From Pseudomonadota bacterium (lineage in GTDB: Bacteria > Pseudomonadota > Gammaproteobacteria > Legionellales > Legionellaceae), in the NCBI GenBank assembly GCA_021848965.1, contig JAJZTL010000005.1:1-41556 (forward strand): 41,556 nucleotides of DNA. The letters are read 5' to 3'. Under the pieces are notes generated by a model, which was not told the origin of the DNA, made no database searches, and saw only the letters and a list, made by a program, of their open reading frames with translations. The stretch's first letter is position 1. Each line of letters opens with the position of its first letter. Shown piece after piece: positions 24,254 through 33,124 of the stretch. The position numbers and the translations under genes are program-made.

Positions 24254-25828
24254 ATGTTTGAATTAAAGCAACAGATCAAAAAGCGGCGCACATTTGCCAT
24301 TATTTCACATCCTGATGCGGGAAAAACCACGTTAACGGAAAAACTTCTATGGTTGAGTGGTGCTATCCAAATGGCAGGTACCGTCAAGGCGCGTAAATCT
24401 TCTCATTATGCAACATCTGACTGGATGGAAATGGAAAAGCAACGGGGGATTTCTGTCACGACATCTGTTATGCAATTTATTCATAATGACTGTATTCTCA
24501 ATTTATTGGATACCCCAGGACACGCCGATTTCTCTGAAGATACTTATCGTACGCTAACCGCAGTTGATTCTGCATTAATGGTCATTGACGTGGCAAAAGG
24601 GGTGGAAGAAAGAACGATTAAGCTCATGAATATTTGTCGTTTGCGCGATACTCCGATTATGACGTTTATTAATAAACTCGATCGTGAGGGACGCGAACCG
24701 ATTGAATTGTTGGATGAAATTGAGCAAGTATTAAAAATTCAATGCACACCGATGACCTGGCCGATTGGCATGGGGCAACGTCTTAAAGGAATTTACCACG
24801 TGCAACAAGATCGCATTTATTTATATAAATCGGATGAGATCATTGAAGGCTTAAATAATCCTTTGTTAGATAAACTAATCGGCAAGGACATTGCTGATGA
24901 ATTCAGAGAGGAAATGGATTTAGTCAAAGGTGCTTCTCATGAGTGGGATAAAGACGCTTATTTAAAGGGTAAACAAACACCGGTGTATTTTGGCACTGCG
25001 ATTCATCATTTTGGTATCAAAGAATTGCTGGATGATTTTTCTGAATATGCACCGCCGCCACAGCCACGTCTCAGTGAAACTCCTACGCAAAAGCGTAAAG
25101 TGGACCCATCTGAAGAAAAATTTTCAGGATTTGTGTTTAAAATTCAAGCTAATATGGATCCGAATCACCGCGATCGCATTGCTTTTATGCGCGTTTGTTC
25201 CGGAAAATATGAAAAAGGGATTAAATTACTGCAATTACGTACAGGAAAAACAGTTCAAATTAACCAAGCAGTGACCTTTATGGCAGGCGATCGAGAAAAT
25301 ACGCAAGAAGCGTGGCCTGGGGATATTATTGGGTTACATAATCATGGCACGATTCAAATTGGTGATACATTTACATTGGGAGAAAACTTAAAATTCACCG
25401 GTATTCCTTATTTTGCACCAGAGTTATTTCGCCTCGTACGTCTTAAAGACCCCTTAAAGGGCAAGGCGCTTCTGAAGGGCTTAACGCAGTTGTCTGAAGA
25501 AGGGGCGACACAGGTATTTAAACCACTACATAGCAATGATATTCTTTTGGGTGCCGTAGGAATGCTGCAATTTGATGTTGTTGCTTTTCGTTTGAAACAT
25601 GAATACAACGTGGATTGCTCTTATGAAACGACTAATATTTCTCTGGCTCGTTGGGTGACCTCTGAAGATCCTAAAGCGTTAGAAAAATTTAAAATAAAAG
25701 TGGAAGACTCTCTTGCATTGGATGGGGCTGATCAGTTGGTGTATCTCGCGCCAACACGGGTGAATCTTCGATTGGCTGAAGAGCGTTACCCCGATGTGGT
25801 TTTTTGGGATACTCGAGAGCATGTCTAG
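24254..25828 (+). CDS. prfC: Peptide chain release factor 3
   Basis: 524 aa from the ATG at 24254 ('[31 protein letters not shown]'), the normal RF3 length; an upstream extension into the preceding gene is rejected. G1 is HPDAGKTT, G2 '[13 protein letters not shown]', G3 DTPGH and G4 NKLD, followed by domains II and III ('[25 protein letters not shown]'). This translation GTPase recycles RF1/RF2 after termination. It is transcribed after the AI-2E transporter gene, probably in one operon. Confidence 0.97.
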   Translation: MFELKQQIKKRRTFAIISHPDAGKTTLTEKLLWLSGAIQMAGTVKARKSSHYATSDWMEMEKQRGISVTTSVMQFIHNDCILNLLDTPGHADFSEDTYRTLTAVDSALMVIDVAKGVEERTIKLMNICRLRDTPIMTFINKLDREGREPIELLDEIEQVLKIQCTPMTWPIGMGQRLKGIYHVQQDRIYLYKSDEIIEGLNNPLLDKLIGKDIADEFREEMDLVKGASHEWDKDAYLKGKQTPVYFGTAIHHFGIKELLDDFSEYAPPPQPRLSETPTQKRKVDPSEEKFSGFVFKIQANMDPNHRDRIAFMRVCSGKYEKGIKLLQLRTGKTVQINQAVTFMAGDRENTQEAWPGDIIGLHNHGTIQIGDTFTLGENLKFTGIPYFAPELFRLVRLKDPLKGKALLKGLTQLSEEGATQVFKPLHSNDILLGAVGMLQFDVVAFRLKHEYNVDCSYETTNISLARWVTSEDPKALEKFKIKVEDSLALDGADQLVYLAPTRVNLRLAEERYPDVVFWDTREHV

Positions 25829-25847
25829 AGCGTGTCCTCAATTCTAA

Positions 25848-26006
25848 GATAAACAGAAAAATAGATTAATCGAAAAAAATATTACACAAACACTGCAAAG
25901 AGGGAAAAGTGTTTTATTGCTTGGACCTCGTCAAACTGGGAAAACCACCTTAATTGAGCAACAAATTAAACCAGATATATGTTATTCTTTTGTTGATTAT
26001 TTTTAA
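25848..26006 (+). pseudogene. AAA ATPase fragment (DUF4143-type)
   Basis: An in-frame stretch without a start codon encodes 'RLIEKNITQTLQRGKSVLLLGPRQTGKTTL' (Walker A GPRQTGKTT) and ends at TAA 26004. It corresponds to the extreme N terminus of the ATP-binding/DUF4143 family, proteins of over 350 aa. All later domains are gone. Confidence 0.65.
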
Positions 26007-26044
26007 TTTTTCAATAAGATTTTTTTGTTAGACTTAAGGTTACG

Positions 26045-28111
26045 ATGAAACTAAATCTACCAATTGCATCAAAAGAAATTGATCAGTTACTGCAGGAACG
26101 AGTACGGGGTGCTTTTTACGGCGCCAATTTGGTTCATCCATCTAAAGTTAAAGCGCCTGCTGTGTACAAAAAACTGCTAAATCAAGAAGAAAAAGCGCGT
26201 TTTAGAGATAGCTTATTAAGTCAACTGAGAGAGGCATGGACAACTACTGATTCTAATAATGTGGAAGCATGTCTTAAACAGTTTATTAAGCTTGCAAACA
26301 CATTAACTGAAAATGGAGCTATTGTTTTTGGTGATCTTATACAGAAGGATTTATTTCAACAGCTAGTGACAGAGTATACGCATTTGCAAGAGTCTGGTTC
26401 AAAAAGCTGGATACATTCTTACGTGAATTTAGGAAATAATCCTGAATTTTTATCTAATACAGCGTTTAATGGCGCTTTTTTACATCCATTGCTCATTGCG
26501 CTTATTGCATACAATATTGGTGGTGCTATCCGAATGGTGGATGCGCGAGCAAAAGATGCGCAAGCATTATCTGTTTTAGCTCAAGATAATATGTTACATA
26601 TTGATAACACACCTTTTAATGATGAGTATAAAATTATTCTTACTTGGGAGAAAGGGAAAGCAAGCGGTCCAAAAGGACAAAATTTTGTTTACATTCCTGG
26701 AACACATAAATACGTTAGAGATTGTTATATTAAAGAAAATGGTGAGGCATGGTCAACTGAAAATAGCAGTATTTTTATTACACCAGAGAAAATTGAACAT
26801 GTTTTTCAGCAACAGCGTGAAATATTGAGTGTTGAAAAACCTTTGGTGGCAGAAGTTCAACATCGAGATAAACCCTTAACAACAGTATTTTCTGCGGGTT
26901 CTTTAGTCCATCATCGGTATCGAACAGAAGAGGCTTCTCCTCGTAGTTGTGTCATTCTTGCCTTTCATCGCATTAATGATAACCCAGGAGAATTTTTAGC
27001 CTCAAAACACTCGAAAGAATTAGCTGACCAAACACCTTTAACACGTTTTTTGTTCGATAATTGTGCAAACCTTACATCGCCAGACTTAGTAAATTTAGGT
27101 TTTATTGGAGCAATGGCATTAGCTGCTGAAGATATACGGGAAAAAGTAAACGAAATTTATTCTTCTGAGCGTAGTGCTGAGATAATTGAGCAAAATCAAA
27201 TTGAGCTTTCCGATGAAGCACTTATCCGTTGGAAAACCATATCAACAGAAGCACCGACAGTTGAGGCATTAAAACAACAACAGAATTTCTTATCTTTGGA
27301 CGAAGATATCAAGGAAGAGGCATTAGAAAAGCTCTTATTGACCATGATGATGTTTGATAAGCATGGCTCCCTTGATCTCATTCTCTATAGTGATAATCAT
27401 GAAGAAATCCGCAAATGGGCAAGAAACAGAATTCGAGAAATGAAAGAGGCGCAAGTTGCTCAACATGCAATCACTTTGTCTTCGTTGATTAATCCGCCAA
27501 ACCCTGAATATATGCTCGATATTGGTCAGTTACAAAATTTGACAAATCATTTGGTGGATTTTCTCAATGGGATAGCTGAGGATCAGAAACATACAGCACA
27601 TCTTAGCCATGGTGAAAAAATATCGCCTATTGATGCCCATCGCTCAATGAGACAATTAATATTAGATTTAGGCGAGTCTATTTCTCGAAGTCATTCAAAG
27701 CAAGCATTTTTATCAACAAGTCTTTTTCTCTTATTAGTTTGTTGCGAATTGCAATCTCTTTATGGCTTTCAAAGGCAGCAATTAAATAGAGTCAGAGAGG
27801 CTTTATTAAATCATTATTTCACAACAGCTGTAATTATTGAGCATCAAATCAAAAATGAATTTCTAGTTAAATCTGTTTATGCGCAAGGAACGTCAGAAGG
27901 TGCAGCGTACCGAGCTGGGGATGCTGACTCGAGTACCGGAGCGGCGATAGACACAGAGTTATGCAATAGGTCTAATCAAGTAAGAAATAATAGCACGGCT
28001 AGATTACTGAGCCGCTCTTGGATATCAACCACAGGCCCAATGGGTACCGCAGCTGCTCAAGATGTATCAGCTGCAGATCAAAGGCCTTTACCTAGAAGAA
28101 AAGGCCTATAA
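26045..28111 (+). CDS. Large protein with PhyH-like Fe(II)/2OG dioxygenase domain
   Basis: 688 aa. Residues ~85-310 resemble the phytanoyl-CoA dioxygenase fold: H185-x-D187 ('NMLHIDNTPF'), 'FVYIPGTHK' (215-222), a distal His (H289 or H290, 'GSLVHHRYR') and R300 about ten residues later for 2-oxoglutarate. The remaining ~380 residues are helical and unrecognised, ending in a polar tail with LPRRKGL. No signal peptide or membrane helix is visible. Such a two-part layout is unusual for PhyH enzymes, which are mostly ~250-300 aa. It stands alone between a gene remnant and the convergent hutI. It could be a metabolic oxygenase or a secreted effector; the sequence does not decide. Confidence 0.7.
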   Translation: MKLNLPIASKEIDQLLQERVRGAFYGANLVHPSKVKAPAVYKKLLNQEEKARFRDSLLSQLREAWTTTDSNNVEACLKQFIKLANTLTENGAIVFGDLIQKDLFQQLVTEYTHLQESGSKSWIHSYVNLGNNPEFLSNTAFNGAFLHPLLIALIAYNIGGAIRMVDARAKDAQALSVLAQDNMLHIDNTPFNDEYKIILTWEKGKASGPKGQNFVYIPGTHKYVRDCYIKENGEAWSTENSSIFITPEKIEHVFQQQREILSVEKPLVAEVQHRDKPLTTVFSAGSLVHHRYRTEEASPRSCVILAFHRINDNPGEFLASKHSKELADQTPLTRFLFDNCANLTSPDLVNLGFIGAMALAAEDIREKVNEIYSSERSAEIIEQNQIELSDEALIRWKTISTEAPTVEALKQQQNFLSLDEDIKEEALEKLLLTMMMFDKHGSLDLILYSDNHEEIRKWARNRIREMKEAQVAQHAITLSSLINPPNPEYMLDIGQLQNLTNHLVDFLNGIAEDQKHTAHLSHGEKISPIDAHRSMRQLILDLGESISRSHSKQAFLSTSLFLLLVCCELQSLYGFQRQQLNRVREALLNHYFTTAVIIEHQIKNEFLVKSVYAQGTSEGAAYRAGDADSSTGAAIDTELCNRSNQVRNNSTARLLSRSWISTTGPMGTAAAQDVSAADQRPLPRRKGL

Positions 28112-28160
28112 AGTAAAAACCTAAAATTCGTTAGAAAAAGGTATATACCAAATCTATATT

Positions 28161-29366
28161 TTATACTGTGCATCCCTTTTTAATGACACAACGAGGCAAA
28201 GGTCCATTCAGAGAGTAGGCTAATTCAGCAACGGAATCTACCGGCCACGCAACAAAGTCAGCCTGTTTGCCGAGTTCTAATGAGCCAATTTCTGCAGCGA
28301 GTCCTAGAGCTTTGGCGGCATTGATGGTAACACCTTGCAACGCTTCATTGGGGGTTAAACGCCATAAAACACAGGCTAAATTCATGATAGTGCATAAAGA
28401 ATTCATCGGTGAAGTGCCAGGATTAAAATCTGTTGCCAAGGCAATGGGTACTTGATATTGCCTGAGTAATTCAATCGGAGGATATTTCTGTTCTTTTAAA
28501 AAATAAAAAGCTCCGGGGAGTAAAACAGCGGTGGTACCAGCTTGTTTTAATGCTTTGACATCGGCTTCTGTTGCGTATTCCAAATGATCAGCTGATAGTG
28601 CTTGATATCGTGTCGCCATTTGAGTGGCACCAAAAGCAGATAATTGTTCTGCATGAATTTTAAGAGAAAACCCCAGTTCTTTTGCTGCTTTAAATAATTT
28701 TTCTGTTTCTTCTATTGTAAAAGCAATTTTTTCGCAAAAAACATCAATGCAATCGGCCAATTGTTCTTTTTGTATTTGGGGTAAAAGAGTGTGAATAATA
28801 TCTTCAATGTATGCAGAACGTTGTTCGCGATATTCAGGGGGTATCGTATGAGCGGCGAGACAAGAGGCTTGAATTTCTACAGGCGTTAGAGTTTTCACCC
28901 GTTGAATCACACGTAAAATTTTTAATTCAGCTTCTTGACTTAGCCCATAACCGGATTTAATTTCCATGGTGGTGATGCCTTGAGCTAATGCTTGTTGTAC
29001 TCTGTGCAGAGTTAATGATAATAAATTATCAAAAGTAATTTCTCGAGTTGCTCGTACGGTAGATAAAATTCCACCGCCTTGTGCTAAAATAGACTCGTAA
29101 GATTCGCCTTGCAATCGGCGTGCCCATTCATCGGAGCGATTTCCCGCAAACGCAGTGTGAGTATGGCAATCAATAAGACCGGGAGTGATCCATTCATGAT
29201 TAAGAGAAAAGACATTTTGAGCAAGATTATCTGGATGATCAGGTAAATCTTTTCGTTGTCCTATCCAAGCAATTTTGCCATTTTTGACACCGATGGCACC
29301 ATCATGAATGAGTTGATTGTCATGCATGGTTGCAATGTGTATGTTGATCCAGAGATTATCCCACAT
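28161..29366 (-). CDS. hutI: Imidazolonepropionase
   Basis: 401 aa amidohydrolase. 'TPGLIDCHTHTAFAGNRSDEW' gives the metal ligands H68 and H70. 'EIKSGYGLS', 'KIHAEQLSAFG', 'SADHLEYA' and 'ALATDFNPGTSP' complete the HutI pattern. It hydrolyses imidazolone-5-propionate to N-formimino-L-glutamate, step three of histidine degradation. It is the last gene of the minus-strand hut run, 12 bp after the coiled-coil gene. Confidence 0.96.
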   Translation of the reverse strand: MWDNLWINIHIATMHDNQLIHDGAIGVKNGKIAWIGQRKDLPDHPDNLAQNVFSLNHEWITPGLIDCHTHTAFAGNRSDEWARRLQGESYESILAQGGGILSTVRATREITFDNLLSLTLHRVQQALAQGITTMEIKSGYGLSQEAELKILRVIQRVKTLTPVEIQASCLAAHTIPPEYREQRSAYIEDIIHTLLPQIQKEQLADCIDVFCEKIAFTIEETEKLFKAAKELGFSLKIHAEQLSAFGATQMATRYQALSADHLEYATEADVKALKQAGTTAVLLPGAFYFLKEQKYPPIELLRQYQVPIALATDFNPGTSPMNSLCTIMNLACVLWRLTPNEALQGVTINAAKALGLAAEIGSLELGKQADFVAWPVDSVAELAYSLNGPLPRCVIKKGCTV

Positions 29367-29378
29367 AAGCTGTATTCT

Positions 29379-29720
29379 TCAGAAAAAAGATTTTAGTATT
29401 AAAGTGCCAATACCCGCAAGGCATGTTCCCATCATCCAACGTAATAATCTTACTTCAGACCAAATACTTTGAATTTCTGTTTTAACTTCTGTTCTTAAAT
29501 CACTCATCCCTGTCCTTAAATCACTCATTTCTACTCTTAAATTATTCATCTCAGATTTTACACCTGCCATATCAGCTTTAGTTGCCAGTGTTGTATCTAA
29601 AGATTCAGATAAAGATTCTTGCTGCACTTTAGCAAATGCTTTTGCTTGTTGTGCTGAAAATCCTGCTTCTTGTAATGTTTCTACGTAGTGTAAAGTATCA
29701 AAATATATCATGGTAGCCAT
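29379..29720 (-). CDS. Small coiled-coil membrane protein (DUF1640-like)
   Basis: 113 aa. 'FDTLHYVETLQEAGFSAQQAKAFAKVQQE' followed by a heptad-repeat coiled coil (about 47-90) and a C-terminal transmembrane helix ('WMMGTCLAGIGTLILKSFF'). This layout is typical of DUF1640/CCDC90-type bacterial proteins. Three 21-bp units (29494-29556) encode repeating SDLR/NNLR heptads, showing recent tandem expansion. Function is unknown. It lies between hutG and hutI and is not a known histidine pathway gene. Confidence 0.75.
   Translation of the reverse strand: MATMIYFDTLHYVETLQEAGFSAQQAKAFAKVQQESLSESLDTTLATKADMAGVKSEMNNLRVEMSDLRTGMSDLRTEVKTEIQSIWSEVRLLRWMMGTCLAGIGTLILKSFF
29494..29556. repeat. Three tandem 21-bp units in the coiled-coil gene
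   Basis: CTTAAAT recurs at 29494, 29515 and 29536, with CACTCAT/TATTCAT following each time, a period of 21 bp or exactly one heptad. Copy number can change by slippage without breaking the frame. Confidence 0.7.
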
Positions 29721-29784
29721 CTTAAAATTTTCCTTTGCATTGTTGAACTATAGCAAAGATTTTAATACTAAAACAGAATAAGTT

Positions 29785-30756
29785 TCAACTGTATTTTAAT
29801 AAATACTGACAATATTCGGCAATAAAATAAGCGCCTAATTTAGCAGTCTGACTATCGTAATCATGAAGTGGATTTAACTCCGCAACATCAAACCCAATCA
29901 CTTTGCCGCTGTGTAAAATTTGTCTAAAAAACGGTAGTACATTATGAGGAGATAATCCCATTGGTTGCGGTGCGCTAACGCCAGGAGCATCGGCTTGTGC
30001 AAAGACGTCTAAACATAGAGTTAAATAAATACGCTGAGATGATTCAAGCCAGCGTGATAAAGCTTCTTGAATGACTTGAGGCTTTTGGACTATTTCTTCG
30101 GCTAAACAAAAATAAGCATTGATAGAGGTTGCATAGTCAAATAAATCAGTCGTATTACCAAACGGTTGTACGCCAAGGCAGGCATAACGCCAAGAAATTT
30201 TATTTTCTTGGCAATAATCATGCATTTGGCGAAAACCGGTGCCGGATGAACCGAGTTGATTAGGTAACAAAGGACGGCAATCAAAGTGGGCGTCAAAGTT
30301 AATGACATCCAATCCCCTCTGTTCGATCAATCCCTGAAAATGTCCAAAAGCGACTTCGTGGCCACCGCCTAATACAATAACGTGCGCGCGGCGTTGGCGT
30401 AATTGTGCAGTGATTTTCCCTAAAGTGTGTTGTGCTGTTTCTAAGTCTTGGTTAGGGCAGATGACGTCTCCCGCGTCCCAAAAGTAATAAGAATTATTTA
30501 CCGCAAGTGGAGTATTGCTCAATGCCTGTCTTAAACTTTCAGGGCCTTTGGCAGCACCTGGACGGCCTAAGTTGCGTTTAACCCCTTCGTCACAAGCAAA
30601 GCCTAAAAAAACAATGCTTTTTTTAGGGAGCTTATCGGGTAAATGCTGACAATCTAAAGATTGTATGTGCTGAAATAAACGACCCTTTGGGGTGTCGTTA
30701 CGCCCTACCCATAAAGTAGTAGGTTTTTGATAGAATGATTGATAAGAATTTTTCAT
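29785..30756 (-). CDS. hutG: Formimidoylglutamase
   Basis: 323 aa ureohydrolase (arginase fold). Manganese-site motifs: 'VIVLGGGHEVAFG', 'VINFDAHFDCRP' and 'TLCLDVFAQADAPGVSAP'. It splits N-formimino-L-glutamate into glutamate and formamide, the last step of the four-enzyme histidine route. It lies 7 bp downstream of mazF, so in this strain it is apparently carried by a transcript passing through the toxin-antitoxin genes. Confidence 0.95.
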   Translation of the reverse strand: MKNSYQSFYQKPTTLWVGRNDTPKGRLFQHIQSLDCQHLPDKLPKKSIVFLGFACDEGVKRNLGRPGAAKGPESLRQALSNTPLAVNNSYYFWDAGDVICPNQDLETAQHTLGKITAQLRQRRAHVIVLGGGHEVAFGHFQGLIEQRGLDVINFDAHFDCRPLLPNQLGSSGTGFRQMHDYCQENKISWRYACLGVQPFGNTTDLFDYATSINAYFCLAEEIVQKPQVIQEALSRWLESSQRIYLTLCLDVFAQADAPGVSAPQPMGLSPHNVLPFFRQILHSGKVIGFDVAELNPLHDYDSQTAKLGAYFIAEYCQYLLKYS

Positions 30757-30763
30757 TTAAAGT

Positions 30764-31132
30764 TTACTGACAAATTTCAATAATCTGATTGAGAGTTTCA
30801 CATGCCAAAGCGAATACGTCGTCAGGTGCTTTTTTCCATGTGTGTGGTTTCGCATCACGTTGTTTCCAATCAAAAGATTTAGGTTGATGCCCTAACACAT
30901 AGCTTATTTTTCCTTTTGCACCTATAAACTTGATTGCAAAGGGATTTGTGTCATTAAAACTTGCTGTTGTCATAGGCAAACCAATCACAATACCTGTGCG
31001 CTCATTAAATACTTTTGGTGATAAAACCAAGAGTGGATGAATATCTTTCATCTCCCGCCCTGCTTGAGGGTTGCAGTCAATCCAAATAATGTCTTGACGA
31101 TCAGGTGCCCAAGATTTTTTAGAGGTTTTCAT
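30764..31132 (-). CDS. mazF: MazF/PemK-family toxin
   Basis: 122 aa. 'DRQDIIWIDCNPQAGREMKDIHPLLVLSPKVFNERTGIVIGLPMTT' is the MazF/PemK barrel, with the conserved 'P..LVLS...N..TG.....P.T' pattern, and a C-terminal helix follows. These toxins cleave mRNA at short sites. The ATG overlaps the antitoxin stop (ATGA), the standard coupling that ensures antitoxin synthesis first. It lies within the hut cluster, ahead of hutG. Confidence 0.9.
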   Translation of the reverse strand: MKTSKKSWAPDRQDIIWIDCNPQAGREMKDIHPLLVLSPKVFNERTGIVIGLPMTTASFNDTNPFAIKFIGAKGKISYVLGHQPKSFDWKQRDAKPHTWKKAPDDVFALACETLNQIIEICQ

Positions 31133-31389
31133 TCTAATATTTCCTTACCCAAGGGCGTTCCTAGCATTACTTCACCTGCATGCTTTTCAGGATCAAACAG
31201 GGCTAATTTCTGCGCTAAAGAAAGTTTAGGTGTGCCCATGGCTTTAATCACTACGCTGTTATTTTCAACCGATAATATCACCGGCTGGCCTAAACTAAAA
31301 TGTGCTGAGCGTGCTACAGCGACGGGAATACGTACTGCCAAACTGTTTCCCCATTGTTGTATACTAAGTGTAGAAGATGCTCTTTGCAT
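31129..31389 (-). CDS. mazE: MazE/AbrB-type antitoxin
   Basis: 86 aa. An N-terminal swapped-hairpin DNA-binding domain reads 'LSIQQWGNSLAVRIPVAVARSAHFSLGQPVILSVENNSVVIKA', the MazE/SpoVT-AbrB pattern ('WGNSLAVRIP'). The C-terminal ~35 residues would wrap the toxin. A perfect 28-bp palindrome lies 16 bp upstream of the start codon and is the likely autoregulatory operator. Confidence 0.92.
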   Translation of the reverse strand: MQRASSTLSIQQWGNSLAVRIPVAVARSAHFSLGQPVILSVENNSVVIKAMGTPKLSLAQKLALFDPEKHAGEVMLGTPLGKEILE

Positions 31390-31404
31390 AATGTTCTTTT
31401 CCTA

Positions 31405-31432
31405 TTAACGTATATACAAGTATATACGTTAA
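31405..31432. promoter_or_regulatory. 28-bp palindromic operator of mazEF
   Basis: TTAACGTATATAC (31405-31417), spacer AA, then its exact reverse complement GTATATACGTTAA (31420-31432). Each arm holds a GTATAT/ATATAC core. Its position just upstream of mazE and its perfect symmetry fit autoregulation by the MazE or MazEF complex. Confidence 0.8.
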
Positions 31433-31490
31433 AGAAAAGGAAATCAATTTGCAATTTTATATACTGAATACTAATCAGTTTTTGGTTTTT

Positions 31491-31548
31491 TGTAGGGGCG
31501 ACTCTTGTAGTCGCCCATCAGCGGACAGGCACAAGACCTGCCCCTACA
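31491..31548. repeat. Hairpin repeat, family A, overlapping the end of hutH
   Basis: Outer arms TGTAGGGGC (31491-31499) and GCCCCTACA (31540-31548) bracket two smaller hairpins: GGGCGACT/AGTCGCCC and CAGG-CACAAGA-CCTG. The CACAAGA loop and CCCCTACA end are shared with 26-51. The element contains the hutH stop codon and probably ends or attenuates transcription between hutH and mazE. Confidence 0.8.
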
Positions 31549-33118
31549 ACGATGGATTGATAAACTCAGGTTTTTGTTGAGACTCCAACAAGACTCGTGC
31601 AACGTTACCGTCTAATACCGCATTTTTTAATGCTTCTATTTCTGGGGTGAGCACATGATCATGATTGTCTTTTTGGATATAAGAACGCAGAGGATTCAGA
31701 ATATTTTCTAATTTAGCCCCGGGTTTATGCGGTTCAAGGAAAGATAAGGCCCGCAGGGTTGCTAATAGCTCAATGCCAATGACATAGGCCGCATTGTCTA
31801 ACATATCATGTAAGCGACGGCTGGCGTACGTGGCCATGCTCACATGATCTTCTTGATTGGCGGAGGTAGGAATACTATCAACGCTGGCAGGGTGGCTTAA
31901 ACTTTTGTTTTCACTGACCATAGCTGCAGCAGTGACATGTGCAATCATTAAGCCGGAATGTAGTCCACTGCTTGGGGATAAGAATGAAGGTAGGCCGCTA
32001 AAGTGGATGTCCATTAATAAGGCTACTCGACGCTCAGCAATAGATGCAATTTCTGCAATGGCTAAAGCAAGTCCGTCTGCGGCAAAAGCGATAGGTTCAG
32101 CATGAAAATTACCGCCGCTGATTACTTCTTTGGTTTCTGGAATAACCAGAGGATTGTCAGTTACTGCATTGGCTTCTAAGCATAAAACTTCGGCAACATG
32201 TTGCATTTGATCGAGACAGGCGCCCATAACGACAGGTTGGCAACGGAGGCAATAAGGATCTTGTACTTTAAGAGAAAATTGATGACGCGCATGAATTTCG
32301 CTGTTAGTGAGGAGATCACGATACCAGACAGCCACCTGTTGCTGACCGGTTTGTCTTCGCAAGCGTTGAATGGAATCACAAAAAGGTGCATGCGAACCTT
32401 TGGCTCCTTCGACGGCACTTGTACCCGAAACAATTGCAGCACCAAATAAGCGTTCTGTTTTAAATAAAGCAGATAAGGCTAAGGCAGTGGAAACTTGAGT
32501 GCCATTAATGAGTGATAATCCTTCTTTGGGTCCTAACTCATAGGGTGTCCATTGAAGAATATTTAATACTTCACGAGCAGATAACACTTTTCCTTGATGC
32601 CAAACATCGCCTTCACCCAAAAGTACGCCGGCTAAATCAGCGAGAGGTGCTAAGTCACCCGAAGCGCCTACAGAGCCTTTTCCGTGTAAACAAGGATAAT
32701 AACCTGAATTAAAGAGGGCGGTTAAACGCTCAACTAAGGCCCATTGTACACCAGAATATCCCGCAGATAATGCCATAATTTTGAGTGCTAGAACCAACTT
32801 AGATATATTTTCATCTAAGTAGGCACCCACGCCTGCTTTGTGTGAACAAATAATATTGCGTTGTAGCTCGCGTAATTTTTCTGCTTCAATATGTACATTG
32901 GCAAGCGCACCAAAACCGGTATCCACGCCATAAATTACTTTGCCTTCATCAATGGCTTCTTTGATAATAGCAGCAGATTTTTCAACCGCTGTTTTTAACT
33001 CGGGAGCAATATGAAGTGTTATCTCTTTTTCTTCATAAAGCGAACGTAAATTTTTGAGTGAAAGCGGTGTTTGAGTTAAGGTAATTTTCATTGATTTCAT
33101 TGATTTCATTGATTTCAT
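31544..33118 (-). CDS. hutH: Histidine ammonia-lyase
   Basis: 524 aa. The MIO prosthetic group comes from Ala152-Ser153-Gly154 in '[15 protein letters not shown]'. '[14 protein letters not shown]' and '[13 protein letters not shown]' are also diagnostic. It deaminates L-histidine to urocanate. Its first ATG overlaps the hutU stop (ATGA). Three 9-bp copies of ATGAAATCA create in-frame starts at 33118, 33109, 33100 and 33091; the last gives 515 aa, closest to usual HutH lengths of about 510. The stop TAG lies inside a dispersed repeat. Confidence 0.96.
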   Translation of the reverse strand: MKSMKSMKSMKITLTQTPLSLKNLRSLYEEKEITLHIAPELKTAVEKSAAIIKEAIDEGKVIYGVDTGFGALANVHIEAEKLRELQRNIICSHKAGVGAYLDENISKLVLALKIMALSAGYSGVQWALVERLTALFNSGYYPCLHGKGSVGASGDLAPLADLAGVLLGEGDVWHQGKVLSAREVLNILQWTPYELGPKEGLSLINGTQVSTALALSALFKTERLFGAAIVSGTSAVEGAKGSHAPFCDSIQRLRRQTGQQQVAVWYRDLLTNSEIHARHQFSLKVQDPYCLRCQPVVMGACLDQMQHVAEVLCLEANAVTDNPLVIPETKEVISGGNFHAEPIAFAADGLALAIAEIASIAERRVALLMDIHFSGLPSFLSPSSGLHSGLMIAHVTAAAMVSENKSLSHPASVDSIPTSANQEDHVSMATYASRRLHDMLDNAAYVIGIELLATLRALSFLEPHKPGAKLENILNPLRSYIQKDNHDHVLTPEIEALKNAVLDGNVARVLLESQQKPEFINPSL

Positions 33119-33124
33119 TGATTC
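33083..33124. repeat. 9-bp tandem repeat at the hutH start
   Basis: On the minus strand ATGAAATCA is repeated three times, followed by ATGAAAATT and preceded by a partial unit (GAATCA). Each unit supplies a start codon and adds the residues MKS. Length changes would keep the frame. Confidence 0.85.

Noticed and set aside
28078-28112. Inverted repeat AGGCCTTT/AAAGGCCT near the end of the 688-aa gene as a terminator
   Set aside because: It lies in the coding region, has a long loop and no following T-run.
31857-32105. Plus-strand ORF within hutH
   Set aside because: Antisense shadow; hutH motifs are intact across this stretch.
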